64,000 bases of DNA from Azospirillum brasilense (GCF_005222205.1 NZ_CP032346.1:725001-789000); one strand, 5' to 3'; positions 16,627-25,579 are shown, numbered from the stretch's first letter. The notes: a model not told the origin generated them from the sequence alone. Numbers and translations are program-made.

Positions 16627-18647
16627 GCCCGCACCCGCAGGGCGACGCACAGCCGGTCCACCGCCATCGCGGCACCGCCCCCATGCTCGGCCAGCCCGGC
16701 GGATACCGCGGCGGTGACGCTGGCGGCGGACAGGTCGTCGAGGTTGCCGAGGATGCCGGTCAGCCGTGCCCGCCCGAAAGCGACGCCGAAGCGGTTCTCG
16801 CCGTCCAGCAGCCCGCCGTTGCACAGCACCAGCGTCGACGGCACCGGCAGGTCGAGCGCGGTTTCCACCGCCGTCATCGCGGGATCGAGGCCGAGCGGCG
16901 GGTTGGCCGCCACCGGCAGATCCACCACGTCGCCGAAGCGCCGCAGCAGGAAGGGCTCCGGCACGCCCGCCGCGGCGAAGACCAGCCGGCGCGAGCGCGG
17001 CGACACGATGCCCATGGCGAGGCCGATCGACAGGCCCGCCGCGTTGTCCGCCGCCAGCAGCCGGTTGGCGCCGGTCAGGCAGGCCGCCGGCCCGAGCCCG
17101 GCCGCCGCCAGCGTCCGCAGCGCGGCGCGCGCCGTCACCGTCATGAAGCCCGCCGCCAAGCCGCCGCCCGACACCTGCCCGATCAGGACCGCCAGCGACC
17201 CGTCCGCCGTCAGGAAAAAGTCGTAGAAGCTGCCGTCGAACTCCGCCGCCGGGCGCATCAGGCCCGACGCCTCCAGGTCGGGGGCGGTGGTCAGGTCGGG
17301 CGGCAGGATCGCCGCCTGCATGCGCCGGGCGATCTCGAATTGCTTCTGCAACTCCACAAGCTCGGTGCGGGTGTCCAGCGCGGACTGAAGCTGGCGGACC
17401 ATGCCGTCGAGCGCCGTGTGCTGGTCGCGCACGCGTTCGGCCATCACCTCGAAGGCGACGGCGAGCGCGCCGGGATCGTCGGTGCGCGCGCAGGGCGTCC
17501 GGCCTTCCGACGCCGCCTCGATGCGGGCGAGGTCGGCGAGAAGCTCCCGCCGCCCCTGCTCCGGCAGGGTTTCCGACAGGCGCAGCATCTGGCGGCGGAT
17601 GAAGGACTGCTGGCGCAGCCAGTGGCGGGCGCGCCGCTCCTCGGCGTCGCGCAGCGCGCGGCTGCGGCTGCGGAAGACCTCGACGGTGCGGGCGAGCTGC
17701 CCGGCCTCGTCGGTGCGCTCCGCCCCCAGCACGGCGACGCCGGTGTCTCCCGCCGCCAGGGCCGACAGGGCGGACATGGAGGCGTAGACCGGTGTGAAGA
17801 CGCGCCGGAAGTACCAGTCCAGCCCCAAGGTGCCCGCCACCAGCACCATCAGCACCACCAGGATGGCGGAGCTGTCCAGCAGGCTGTCGGCCATGGCGGC
17901 CAGCGTGGTCTCGCGCGCCGTGACGAGGTACAGCGTGCCGTCCCCCTCCGTCCCGGCCACCTTGGGCAGGCGCAGCTTGCGCACGCCGTAGCCGCGGGCG
18001 CCGATGGTCGCCTGCACCTCCTCGCCGCGCTCCGCGGCGGGACGCACGTCGGCCCAGGCCAGCGGTCCCGCGTGGCCGTACAAGGTGCCGTCGCTGCCGA
18101 CCAGAAAGGCGGAGCCGCCAAGGACGCCGGCCAGCGCTTCAAGGCTGCCCGTCAGCGGACAGATCGCGACCAGCGCCCGGTCGGCGGGCCGCTGCGCGCC
18201 GAGGGGGCGTGCGAGCAGAAGCTGGGCGGCGCCGCCGGTCAGCACCAGACCGTCCTGCGTGTCGTTGCGGGCCAGCACCTGCCCGATGCGCCGCTCGTCG
18301 AGAAGGCGGATCGGCTGGTCGGCCGGGACGGCAAGCAGGGTCTGCCCCGCGCCGTTGACCACCGTCACTGCCGTGAAGCCCAGCGCGCCGATCCGTTCGG
18401 CCGCCGCCGCGGCGTTGCCGCGTTCCAGGGCCTCGGTGAGGCGGGGGTCGCCCACCGCCACCCGCGCGGCGGTGGCGGACTGGTCGAGCAGCCCTTCCCA
18501 CAGCCGCAGGGTCATCCGCCCCTCGTCCTCGGCGTGGCGGGTGGCCCCGCTCTCGATGCGCAGCAGGGCGAAGACCGCGGCGGTGACGAGCACGGCAAGG
18601 ACCACCGCGGCCGCGGCCACCGTCATGCGCTGGCGAAGACCGGTCAT
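16623..18647 (-). CDS. Membrane sensor with SpoIIE/PP2C-like pseudophosphatase domain
   Basis: 674 aa. Membrane helix near residues 8-29, a periplasmic sensor region of about 230 residues, a second helix (AILVVLMVLVAGTLGLDWYF), HAMP-like linker (VFTPVYASMSALSALAAGDTGV...RTDEAGQLARTVEVF), coiled coil, then a SpoIIE/RsbU-type domain from about residue 445 (EIARRMQAAILP). The catalytic acidic residues are missing: family GGDxYD reads DGSFYD (S473), family DVSGxG reads QVSGGG (Q491), and family TDGxxE reads CNGGLL (N610). The fold-defining NPPLGL is kept. This points to an inactive phosphatase acting as a binding or scaffold protein. Start overlaps the upstream stop (ATGA). Located in the T6SS left arm. 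Confidence 0.85.
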   Translation of the reverse strand: MTGLRQRMTVAAAAVVLAVLVTAAVFALLRIESGATRHAEDEGRMTLRLWEGLLDQSATAARVAVGDPRLTEALERGNAAAAAERIGALGFTAVTVVNGAGQTLLAVPADQPIRLLDERRIGQVLARNDTQDGLVLTGGAAQLLLARPLGAQRPADRALVAICPLTGSLEALAGVLGGSAFLVGSDGTLYGHAGPLAWADVRPAAERGEEVQATIGARGYGVRKLRLPKVAGTEGDGTLYLVTARETTLAAMADSLLDSSAILVVLMVLVAGTLGLDWYFRRVFTPVYASMSALSALAAGDTGVAVLGAERTDEAGQLARTVEVFRSRSRALRDAEERRARHWLRQQSFIRRQMLRLSETLPEQGRRELLADLARIEAASEGRTPCARTDDPGALAVAFEVMAERVRDQHTALDGMVRQLQSALDTRTELVELQKQFEIARRMQAAILPPDLTTAPDLEASGLMRPAAEFDGSFYDFFLTADGSLAVLIGQVSGGGLAAGFMTVTARAALRTLAAAGLGPAACLTGANRLLAADNAAGLSIGLAMGIVSPRSRRLVFAAAGVPEPFLLRRFGDVVDLPVAANPPLGLDPAMTAVETALDLPVPSTLVLCNGGLLDGENRFGVAFGRARLTGILGNLDDLSAASVTAAVSAGLAEHGGGAAMAVDRLCVALRVRA

Positions 18648-20587
18648 CGCGCGGCCTCCCCTTCGACCGGAACGCGCCGGCGTGGCATGGCGTTGCGCCA
18701 CAGGGCCAGCGCCAGCGGCGGCAGCGCGGCGATCCCGGCGAGCAAGGCGAGGGAAGGCAGCGTTCCGGCGGCCACCACCGTGTTGCTCCCGCCGGACAGC
18801 CACAGCACGCCAAGCGTTCCGGCCAAAGTCAACGCCGCGCGGATCGCGGTCAGCCCTCCCCAGTTCCCGGACGCCGCGAAGCCCGCATGGCCGGCGCCAA
18901 GCGCCGCGGCGGCGCCCAGCGCGACGGCGGTGCCCGGCTCCACCGGGCCGAGCGCCAGGAGCAGTCCGACCGCCGCCGTCGCACACAGGCTCAGCAGCGC
19001 CGCAGCCCCCCGCGGCACCAGCACCGCGACCAGGGCGGCGGCCAGCCAGGCCGGGGTGGCGTGCAGCCAGAAGAGTTCCGCGACCCGGCGGGCGTCCATC
19101 GCGCCGCCGCCGTCGGCCCGGCTCAACACCGCCAGGGCCAGCGCTGTGACCAGCCACAGCCCCCATCCCTTGGGACGCAGCGTCCCGTCCGCCCACCAAC
19201 GGTCCACCGCCAGCAGAGCGCGGAGGGTCACGCGCGGCAGCGTCAGACCGCTCCGCCGCTCCAGCCGGACGGCGGCCAGCAGACCCGCCAACCCGGACAG
19301 CACCGCGCCGGCCATGAGAACACCCGGCACGCCACCACCGATGCACAGGACCGACAGCCCCGTTCCAACGACCAGACCGCCCGCGGCGGAGACCGCCGGC
19401 CCGGCGCGCAGGCTTTCCGCGGCGGGACGCGCGGCCTGGAAGGGAAGCGTCGCGGCCATCCCGCCCAGCACCGCCCCGCTCAGCCAGACCACCACTCCGT
19501 CCCCCAGCCCGTTCAGCAACGCCCATGCGCCCAGCGCCAGCGCCCCCGCAATGGGCGCGCGGCGGCCGAGCGCCAGGGCGAACGGCACCGCCATGACAGC
19601 GCCCAGAACAACCCCGCCGAGCGCCGTCCCCGGCGGCAGGTGCCGCGCCGCGACCGCCGCGGCAACCGCCACCACCACCCCCGCGCAGAAGGCGATGGCG
19701 TAGGGCAGCGACCCGGCGTCCGGCGGGGCCAGCGCGGTCAGCCGGTCGGGCGAGAAGCGACCCAGCCGCTCGATCCGCTCGATCAGCGGCGCCACCTCCG
19801 CCGCGGCGTCCTTGTTGAAGCTGAGGTCGCGCACCTCGGCCAGATAGCTGCGCAGGCGGGCGAAGCGGTCGTTCACGCCGGTCACCACCCGGTTCATCTC
19901 GGCCAGCAGGGTGCCGATCAGGCTCTGCTCCACCGGCGGGGCGATGCGGTCGTAGGCGGAGCGCGCGAGGTTGGCCTCCAGCGACGCCGCCAGGCGCAGC
20001 GGCGCCATCACCTGGGCGTTCAGCATGGTGCGCAGCGCCAGCCCGCCGAGCGCCAGCGCGATGCTCAGCGCCACCGCGAAGTCGATGAGGATGCGCGGCG
20101 CGTTGGCCGGCTGCGCCACGGCGCTGCGGCCCAGCAGGACCTCACCCGCCGTCGCGGCGCCCTGGCGAATGGGAAAGCGTTGCAGGACCAGACCCAGCGC
20201 GGACCAGTCGGTCTCCGCCGGCACCAGCCGGACCGACAGGTCGGGGCGCGCCGCGTCGGATTTCTGGAACAGCGGGCGCCCGGCGCCGTCCACCACCAGG
20301 ATCAGCTTGATCTCCGGAAAGACCGCGCCCGCCTCGCCGAGATAGTCGTCCATCCCGGCCATGCGGTCGAGCGGCAGGCCGAGCGCCAGCGCCTTCTCCA
20401 GGTCATGGGCGATGCCCGTCCCGACGATCTCGGCGCGGGAGGCGGTTCCCCGATCGGCCAGCCCGGCCGCGGCGATCAGCGCCGCCGCCAACGTGGCGAG
20501 CCAGGGCACAACCACCACCACCGCCATCAGCGGGATGAAGCGCCGCAACACGCTGCGCTGGGGGAACAGCGTCGCCGGGCGGGTCAT
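18644..20587 (-). CDS. Polytopic membrane protein with N-terminal sensor region
   Basis: 647 aa, not assigned to a named family. A first helix (PLMAVVVVVPWLATLAAALIAAAGL) and a second (ILIDFAVALSIALALGGLAL) flank a periplasmic sensor-like segment of about 160 residues containing FPEIKLILVVDGAGRPLFQKSD. A HAMP-like stretch (NAQVMAPLRLAASLEANLARSA) follows, then a C-terminal half with about ten hydrophobic helices and a cytoplasmic tail. It overlaps both neighbours by ATGA, so the three genes are co-translated. The context suggests signal reception at the envelope for T6SS control. Confidence 0.7.
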   Translation of the reverse strand: MTRPATLFPQRSVLRRFIPLMAVVVVVPWLATLAAALIAAAGLADRGTASRAEIVGTGIAHDLEKALALGLPLDRMAGMDDYLGEAGAVFPEIKLILVVDGAGRPLFQKSDAARPDLSVRLVPAETDWSALGLVLQRFPIRQGAATAGEVLLGRSAVAQPANAPRILIDFAVALSIALALGGLALRTMLNAQVMAPLRLAASLEANLARSAYDRIAPPVEQSLIGTLLAEMNRVVTGVNDRFARLRSYLAEVRDLSFNKDAAAEVAPLIERIERLGRFSPDRLTALAPPDAGSLPYAIAFCAGVVVAVAAAVAARHLPPGTALGGVVLGAVMAVPFALALGRRAPIAGALALGAWALLNGLGDGVVVWLSGAVLGGMAATLPFQAARPAAESLRAGPAVSAAGGLVVGTGLSVLCIGGGVPGVLMAGAVLSGLAGLLAAVRLERRSGLTLPRVTLRALLAVDRWWADGTLRPKGWGLWLVTALALAVLSRADGGGAMDARRVAELFWLHATPAWLAAALVAVLVPRGAAALLSLCATAAVGLLLALGPVEPGTAVALGAAAALGAGHAGFAASGNWGGLTAIRAALTLAGTLGVLWLSGGSNTVVAAGTLPSLALLAGIAALPPLALALWRNAMPRRRVPVEGEAAR

Positions 20588-21333
20588 CGCAGCACCTCCC
20601 CGTCGATGCGGGCGGCCTCGGTCTCCGCCGCGCGCAGCCCGGCCAGGACGGCGGACAGCGCCGGATCGGCGACCGCCACAGCGGGTGCGTCGGCCTGAAG
20701 CTGCCGCGCCTCGGCGGCGTAGAAAGCCGTCCGCTCCAGAACGGACCGGCAGACCCCGGACAGCAGAACCCGCGTGCCCAGAACGGCAAGGATCGCGATG
20801 GCGGCCAGGAAAACGGCGGTGACCGTCGCCGTCTCGCGCAGCGCGGCCAGAACCTCCACCCGCGCGTCCTGCTGCGGGGCGAGGCCCAGCACGGCGCCGG
20901 CGGGCTTGCCTAGGGCGTCGGCCACCGGCACGCCGACCAGCACGCCGTCGTGGTCGGCGAGGTCCCAGGGCTCCGCCGGCAGCCCCGCGGCGCCGCCCAT
21001 CCAGGAAGCCGGCACCGGCGTCCCCGCCGCCTGGGCGGTGGCGAACAGCACGGTCCCGCGCGGGTCCACCACATAGAGCCGCACGCCCCCGCCGCCGGTG
21101 GAGGCCACCTCGATCAGCCTTTGCAGGTCGTTCTGGTCGGCGAGCGGAAAACCGATGGCGGCGCGCTCCGCCGCGCTGGCCGCCACGCGGCTGGCCAGCG
21201 CCGACGCGCGCGCGGCGATTTCCGCCGTGTGCGCCTCCGCCACCGCGTTGTGAAAGGCGAACAGCGTGAACGCCTGCCCGCCCACGGCGCACAGCCACAA
21301 CACAAGCGCCAGACGCCCGAAACCGTAGAGCAT
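20584..21333 (-). CDS. Two-helix membrane sensor-like protein, first gene of T6SS left arm
   Basis: 249 aa, no named family recognised. One helix at the N-terminus (LALVLWLCAVGGQAFTLFAF), a periplasmic region of about 120 residues with VRLYVVDPRGTVLFATAQAAGTP and DHDGVLVGVPVADALGKPAGAVLGLAP (PAS/Cache-like strand pattern), a second helix (VTAVFLAAIAILAVLGTRVLL), and a short cytoplasmic helical tail. The ATG at 21333 starts the first helix; upstream codons look non-coding. It overlaps the next gene by ATGA. Inference: input part of a three-protein membrane relay with the polytopic protein and the pseudophosphatase. Confidence 0.7.
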   Translation of the reverse strand: MLYGFGRLALVLWLCAVGGQAFTLFAFHNAVAEAHTAEIAARASALASRVAASAAERAAIGFPLADQNDLQRLIEVASTGGGGVRLYVVDPRGTVLFATAQAAGTPVPASWMGGAAGLPAEPWDLADHDGVLVGVPVADALGKPAGAVLGLAPQQDARVEVLAALRETATVTAVFLAAIAILAVLGTRVLLSGVCRSVLERTAFYAAEARQLQADAPAVAVADPALSAVLAGLRAAETEAARIDGEVLR

Positions 21334-21475
21334 GGCCAGCCTCCCAAGCGTCCGGCTATAGCGGCTTTCCGCGGGGGCATCCCGTTCAGATTGGCCCAAC
21401 TTGGTCTGATCTGCTTTTGCCGCTCCCCGGCCCCTGCGATACTCCCCCGGCGAACCAGAAAGGACGCGCTCCAAC
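21334..21475. promoter_or_regulatory. Divergent promoter region of the two T6SS arms
   Basis: 142 bases between divergent start codons at 21333 and 21476. Both arms of the T6SS cluster most simply start here. I looked for a sigma-54 site; TTGGCCCAACTTGGT near 21395 has wrong spacing. No clear -35/-10 pair could be fixed by eye. Confidence 0.45.
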
Positions 21476-21802
21476 ATGAAGCAGGACGCCCGGCTGCACG
21501 CGATCCTCGCCCGGCTGCGCAGCGATTCCCCCGGCGAGCGGCTGGCCGCCCTCTCCGCGCTGGAGCGGCTGATGCCCGCCGGCGCCTCCCTCTACGAGGT
21601 CATCCAGGTCGGGCTGTTCTACACCGACCGCGGCACCGTCGCCCCCTCGCTGGTCGAGGAGGTGGACCGCCTGCGCGGCGAGGCGCAGGAGGCCATGCGG
21701 CGGGAGGAGCGGCAGCGCCGCCGCGTCCGGGCGCTGGAGACCGGCATCCGCGCCGTGATGGAGGAGTTCCGCGGCGGCAAGGGCGGCGGCAAGGACGCCT
21801 GA
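21476..21802 (+). CDS. Small helical protein opening the T6SS right arm
   Basis: 108 aa, function unknown. The N-terminal half DARLHAILARLRSDSPGERLAALSALERLMPAGASLYEV resembles a repeated motif (RLxSDxxGERxAAxxAxxRL) seen in small uncharacterised proteins, and the C-terminal half is a charged helix (EEVDRLRGEAQEAMRREERQRRRVRALETGI) with a Gly/Lys-rich tail. An AAAGGA site lies ten bases before the ATG. It is divergent from the membrane sensor genes and leads into the J-domain-like gene and tssB. Confidence 0.7.
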   Translation: MKQDARLHAILARLRSDSPGERLAALSALERLMPAGASLYEVIQVGLFYTDRGTVAPSLVEEVDRLRGEAQEAMRREERQRRRVRALETGIRAVMEEFRGGKGGGKDA

Positions 21803-21930
21803 GCGCCTTCGCTCCGCAACGGACGCAGTTCCGGCGGCGTGACTCCGGGAGTGGACCAACAAGGCGTTCCGCGGCGGCCCGCCATCGCACACCTTGCGGG
21901 GCATTACCGCCGTGCGTACCCGGAGGCCCT

Positions 21931-22566
21931 TTGCCCACCATCACCGCACCCTGTCAGCATGCCCTTTACGCCGCCGTGGATTCCGCGGCGGCGGCGCGCG
22001 GCATGACGGTGCCCGCCCTGATCCGCTCCTGCCTGACGCTGGTCGGGCCGGAGGCGCTGACCCATCTGCCCGACCCCGGCAGCCCCGAGCCGGTGGACGT
22101 CTCCCACCGCACCGTGACGCTGAAGAACGGCGGCACCCGCCGCGTGCGGGTGGTGCCGAAGCTGCGGGTGCGCCACGACACGCCGCTGGACGCGGCGACC
22201 GTCCGCAAGGCCGCCTGGGTCGCCGCCACCATCGGCAACGACGACGGCGCGCACCTCATCACCGCGGGCGAGCTGAACGCCGTGGAAAGCGAGATGAGCC
22301 GCTGCCGCCTGCGGCTGGAGCAGTTGACCGCGGCGCTGGAGACGCTGGCCTTCCGCCCGCTGCGCCAGCCGATCCGCAAGCCGTGGCAGGCCACCTACGT
22401 GCTCGGTTTCACCCACGAGTGGGGGCTGGACACGCAGACGGTCAACAGCCGCTTCCGCACGCTGGCCCCGATCTTCCATCCCGACACCGGCCTGCTCTCC
22501 AGCGCCGAGCGGATGAGTCAACTCTTGGAGGCCCGCAACTTCCTCTTGCAGCACCTTCGAAGCTGA
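21931..22566 (+). CDS. J-domain-like protein of the T6SS cluster
   Basis: 211 aa from a TTG with GGAGG five bases upstream; no ATG fits, and the first internal ATG would remove about 24 residues. The N-terminal two thirds is unassigned (VSHRTVTLKNGGTRRVRVVPKLRVRHDTPLD, then helical EMSRCRLRLEQLTAALETLAF). The last 60 residues look like a J-domain: LGFTHEWGLDTQTVNSRFRTLAPIFHPDTGLL, with the HPD tripeptide that stimulates Hsp70, then ERMSQLLEARNFLLQHL. The role is unknown; the position suggests a T6SS chaperone or regulatory part. Confidence 0.75.
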   Translation: MPTITAPCQHALYAAVDSAAAARGMTVPALIRSCLTLVGPEALTHLPDPGSPEPVDVSHRTVTLKNGGTRRVRVVPKLRVRHDTPLDAATVRKAAWVAATIGNDDGAHLITAGELNAVESEMSRCRLRLEQLTAALETLAFRPLRQPIRKPWQATYVLGFTHEWGLDTQTVNSRFRTLAPIFHPDTGLLSSAERMSQLLEARNFLLQHLRS

Positions 22567-22734
22567 GCGGGCGATGCTTCGTACGCCGGACATTCCCTCC
22601 GAAACGGAGGTGTTCCGGGGCGATGTCGTCCAATTGGGGTCCATCTCGGCTGGCCTCCGCGGGGGTGCCTTTCGAATGATGGCGAAGCTCGACAGCCGGC
22701 GCGCGACGCGCACAACCCTATGAGGTCGTCAGAT

Positions 22735-23271
22735 ATGAGCGAGAGCAGTCAGAAGAAGTTGGAGCGCGTCCGCCCGCCGCGGGTGAAGCTCACCTACGAG
22801 GTCCACACCGGTGGCGCCCAGGAGATGAAGGAGCTGCCCTTCCTGGTCGGCATCCTGGCCGACCTCAGCGGCAAGCCGGAGAAGCCCCTTCCCAAGCTGA
22901 AGGAGCGCAAGTTCGTCGAGATCGACCGCGACAACTTCAACGACGTGATGGCCTCCGTCGGGCCGCGCCTCGCCTTCCAGGTGGACAACAAGCTGCAGGA
23001 GGACGGCGGCAAGCTGAACATCCTGCTGAACATGCGCCACATGGACGATTTCCAGCCGGTGGAGGTGCTGAAGCAGGTGCCGACGCTGAGCCGCCTGTTC
23101 GAAGCCCGGCAGAAGCTTTCGGACCTGCTGGCCAAGCTGGACGGCAACGACGAGCTGAACGGCCTGCTGAACGACGTCATCACCAGCACCGAACAGCAGG
23201 ACGAGCTGAAGAAGCTCCTCGGCCCGGTGGCCGGCACCCCGGCCGGCGAGCCCGCGGGCGAGCCCGCCTGA
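22735..23271 (+). CDS. tssB: TssB, T6SS sheath small subunit
   Basis: 178 aa. VipA/ImpB hallmark regions include QKKLERVRPPRVKLTYEVHTGGAQEMKELPFLVGILADLSG, FVEIDRDNFNDVMASVGPRLAFQVDN and FEARQKLSDLLAKLDGN. TssB and TssC form the contractile sheath around Hcp. The ATG at 22735 (MSESSQKK) has a GAGG site at a suitable distance; an in-frame ATG at 22720 would add five residues but has no evident site. The C-terminus carries a small GEPAGEPA repeat. First of the core genes in the right arm. Confidence 0.95.
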   Translation: MSESSQKKLERVRPPRVKLTYEVHTGGAQEMKELPFLVGILADLSGKPEKPLPKLKERKFVEIDRDNFNDVMASVGPRLAFQVDNKLQEDGGKLNILLNMRHMDDFQPVEVLKQVPTLSRLFEARQKLSDLLAKLDGNDELNGLLNDVITSTEQQDELKKLLGPVAGTPAGEPAGEPA

Positions 23272-23320
23272 TCCCCCCTCCCGGTAAGCCCAACCAGAAC
23301 CCCCTTCACGGAGCGAACAG

Positions 23321-24790
23321 GTGAGCACGGAAACGTCCGTTGAGAGCGCCGCCAGTCTGTCCCTGCTCGACCGCATGATGGTCGAAGGCAAGATGGCGCG
23401 CGAGGAGGGCCAGCGGCCCTACGCCCGCGACCTTCTGACCGAATTCGTCGACCAGGTCCTCGCCGAGACCGGCGACGCCTCCGCCGTCGACGTGGTCGAG
23501 GCGATCAACCAGCGCATCGCGCAGATCGACGAGCTGATCAGCGACCAGCTCAACGAGGTCATGCACCACCCCGACTTCCAGAAGCTGGAAGGCACGTGGC
23601 GCGGCCTGAACTACCTCGTCATGAACACCGAGACCTCGACGACGCTGAAGCTGCGCGTCCTCAACGTCTCGCGCAAGGACCTCCAGAAGGACCTGGACAG
23701 CGCGGTCGAGTTCGACCAGAGCGCCATGTTCAAGATGGTCTACGAGGCCGAATACGGCACGCTGGGCGGCACGCCCTACAGCATGCTGGTCGGCGACTAT
23801 GAGTTCGGCCGCCATCCGCAGGACATCTCCCTGCTGGAGAAGATGTCGAACCTCGCCGCCGCCGCCCATGCGCCCTTCATCAGCGCCGTCTCCCCGGCGA
23901 TGTTCGACATGGAGAGCTTCAGCGAGCTGGGCGCCCCGCGCGACCTGTCGAAGATCTTCGAGACGGCCGAGATGGTGAAGTGGCGGTCCTTCCGCGCGTC
24001 GGAGGATTCCCGCTACGTCTCGCTGACCATGCCGCACGTCCTGATGCGCCTGCCCTACGGCCCGAACACCGTTCCGGTCGAAGGCATGAACTTCGTCGAG
24101 GACACCGACGGGCGCGATCATTCCAAGTACCTGTGGGGCAACGCCTCCTGGGCGCTGGCCGCGCGCATCACCGACAGCTTCGCCAAGCACGGCTGGACCG
24201 CGGCCATCCGCGGCGTGGAAGGCGGCGGCAAGGTCGAGGGTCTGCCCAGCCATACCTTCAAGACCGACGAGGGCGACATCGCCCTGAAGTGCCCGACGGA
24301 GATCGCCATCACCGACCGCCGCGAGAAGGAGCTGAACGACCTCGGCTTCATCTCGTTGGTCCACTGCAAGAACACGGATTACGCGGCGTTCTTCAGCGGC
24401 CAGACCACGAACAAGCCGAAGGTCTACAACACCGACGAGGCCAACGCGAACGCCCGCATCTCCGCGATGCTGCCGTACATGCTGGTGTCGTCGCGCTTCG
24501 CCCATTACCTGAAGGTGATGCTGCGCGACAAGATCGGCGCCTTCCTGACGCGCAACAACATCACGGACCACCTGAACACCTGGATCGCCAACTACGTCCT
24601 GCTGGACGACGAGGCGTCGCAGGGCACGAAGGCCCGTTTCCCGCTGCGCGAGGCCCGCATCGACGTCTACGACGTGCCGGGCCGTCCGGGCGTCTACCGC
24701 GCCAACATCTTCCTGCGTCCGCATTTCCAGCTCGAAGAGCTGTCGGCCTCCATCCGCATGGTCGCCGAACTGCCGGCGCCGGAAGCCTGA
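23321..24790 (+). CDS. tssC: TssC, T6SS sheath large subunit
   Basis: 489 aa from a GTG 49 bases after tssB, with GGAG upstream. VipB/ImpC signatures: FVDQVLAETGDASAVDVVEAINQRIAQIDELISDQLNEVMHHPDFQKLEGTWRGLNYLV, LVGDYEFGRHPQDISLLEKMSNLAAAAHAPFI, and the C-terminal TKARFPLREARIDVYDVPGRPGVYRANIFLRPHFQLEEL. The C-terminal helix region is the part that ClpV (TssH) recognises after contraction. Confidence 0.97.
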   Translation: MSTETSVESAASLSLLDRMMVEGKMAREEGQRPYARDLLTEFVDQVLAETGDASAVDVVEAINQRIAQIDELISDQLNEVMHHPDFQKLEGTWRGLNYLVMNTETSTTLKLRVLNVSRKDLQKDLDSAVEFDQSAMFKMVYEAEYGTLGGTPYSMLVGDYEFGRHPQDISLLEKMSNLAAAAHAPFISAVSPAMFDMESFSELGAPRDLSKIFETAEMVKWRSFRASEDSRYVSLTMPHVLMRLPYGPNTVPVEGMNFVEDTDGRDHSKYLWGNASWALAARITDSFAKHGWTAAIRGVEGGGKVEGLPSHTFKTDEGDIALKCPTEIAITDRREKELNDLGFISLVHCKNTDYAAFFSGQTTNKPKVYNTDEANANARISAMLPYMLVSSRFAHYLKVMLRDKIGAFLTRNNITDHLNTWIANYVLLDDEASQGTKARFPLREARIDVYDVPGRPGVYRANIFLRPHFQLEELSASIRMVAELPAPEA

Positions 24791-24829
24791 TCCCCTCCCC
24801 ACCGAACGCATCGTCCGGAGTAAATCCGC

Positions 24830-25345
24830 ATGTCTATGATCATTCTCGATATCCCCAACGTCCAGGGGGAGTCCGCGGTGGAGATCGCCGGGGGCACGGT
24901 GTTCAAGGACATGATCCTGTGCGAATCCCTGTCGCAGGACATGACCGTCGAAATGGAAGTGTCGACCAACGCCCGCCGCACGGTCCACACCCCGAAGGTC
25001 GAGAACATCACGCTTGAGCGCAAGTGGGACCGGGCCTCGCCCAAGCTGATCTCGCTGCTGCTGCGCTCGGCCAACTCCGATACGGCGAAGAAGCAGTGGA
25101 CCATCCACTGCCTGAAGCCGATCGGCGACAGCCACCAGTGGGGCGAGTTCCTGACGATCGAGCTGACCAACCCGCTGATCGCCAAGCACAGCCTGAGCGT
25201 CAACGAGGGCGATACGACCGAGACCATCGAGATCAACGCCACGGAGATCTACTGGACTTACAAGCGCTACACCGAGGAGCAGAAGCACGAAGGCGGTGGC
25301 GGCGTGAAGTTCAACCTGCTGAAGGGCACCGTCTCCGACAGCTAA
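24830..25345 (+). CDS. hcp: Hcp, T6SS tube protein
   Basis: 171 aa. Reads MSMIILDIPNVQGES... and shares with the copy at 5819-6376 the pattern of an N-terminal strand with G-E-S, a WDRASPKLISLLL segment, and a C-terminal strand block (KHSLSVNEGDTTETIEINATEIYWTYKRY). It lies between tssC and tssE, the usual place for the main tube protein. A GGAG site precedes the ATG. The two hcp genes share only limited identity, so they are not a recent duplication. Confidence 0.92.
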   Translation: MSMIILDIPNVQGESAVEIAGGTVFKDMILCESLSQDMTVEMEVSTNARRTVHTPKVENITLERKWDRASPKLISLLLRSANSDTAKKQWTIHCLKPIGDSHQWGEFLTIELTNPLIAKHSLSVNEGDTTETIEINATEIYWTYKRYTEEQKHEGGGGVKFNLLKGTVSDS

Positions 25346-25365
25346 TTTCCTACGCTCGCCAAAAG

Positions 25366-25555
25366 CCCTCTCCCCCGCTCACGCGCAAACTCCGTTTGCG
25401 CTGACGCGACAGGCAGACCATTGGTCCGCCGAAAGCGGGGAGAGGGTTGGGTGAGGGGGCATTGCGCCCGGCAGGGCGGAGAAATTCTCTTTGTGCTCAC
25501 ACGGTGTGCCTTCGGCACCCCCTCATCCTGACCTTCTCCCCGGAGGGGAGAAGGA
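25366..25555. repeat. GC-rich palindromic repeat, copy R3
   Basis: About 190 bases between hcp and tssE. Bounded by CCCTCTCCCCCGCT and AAGCGGGGAGAGGG near the left side and a CCTTCTCCCC/GGGGAGAAGG hairpin at the right. Internal perfect stems include GCGCAAAC-TCC-GTTTGCGC (25383-25401). Same style as the copies at 28889 and 63482 (GTGAGGGGG and CCCCCTCA blocks). It could attenuate the transcript after the highly expressed hcp. Confidence 0.7.
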
Positions 25556-25579
25556 ATTGAAGCTCCAACGGACACGGCG

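Noticed and set aside
21390..21410. Sigma-54 promoter in the divergent T6SS region
   Set aside because: The GG and TTG elements are two bases too close.
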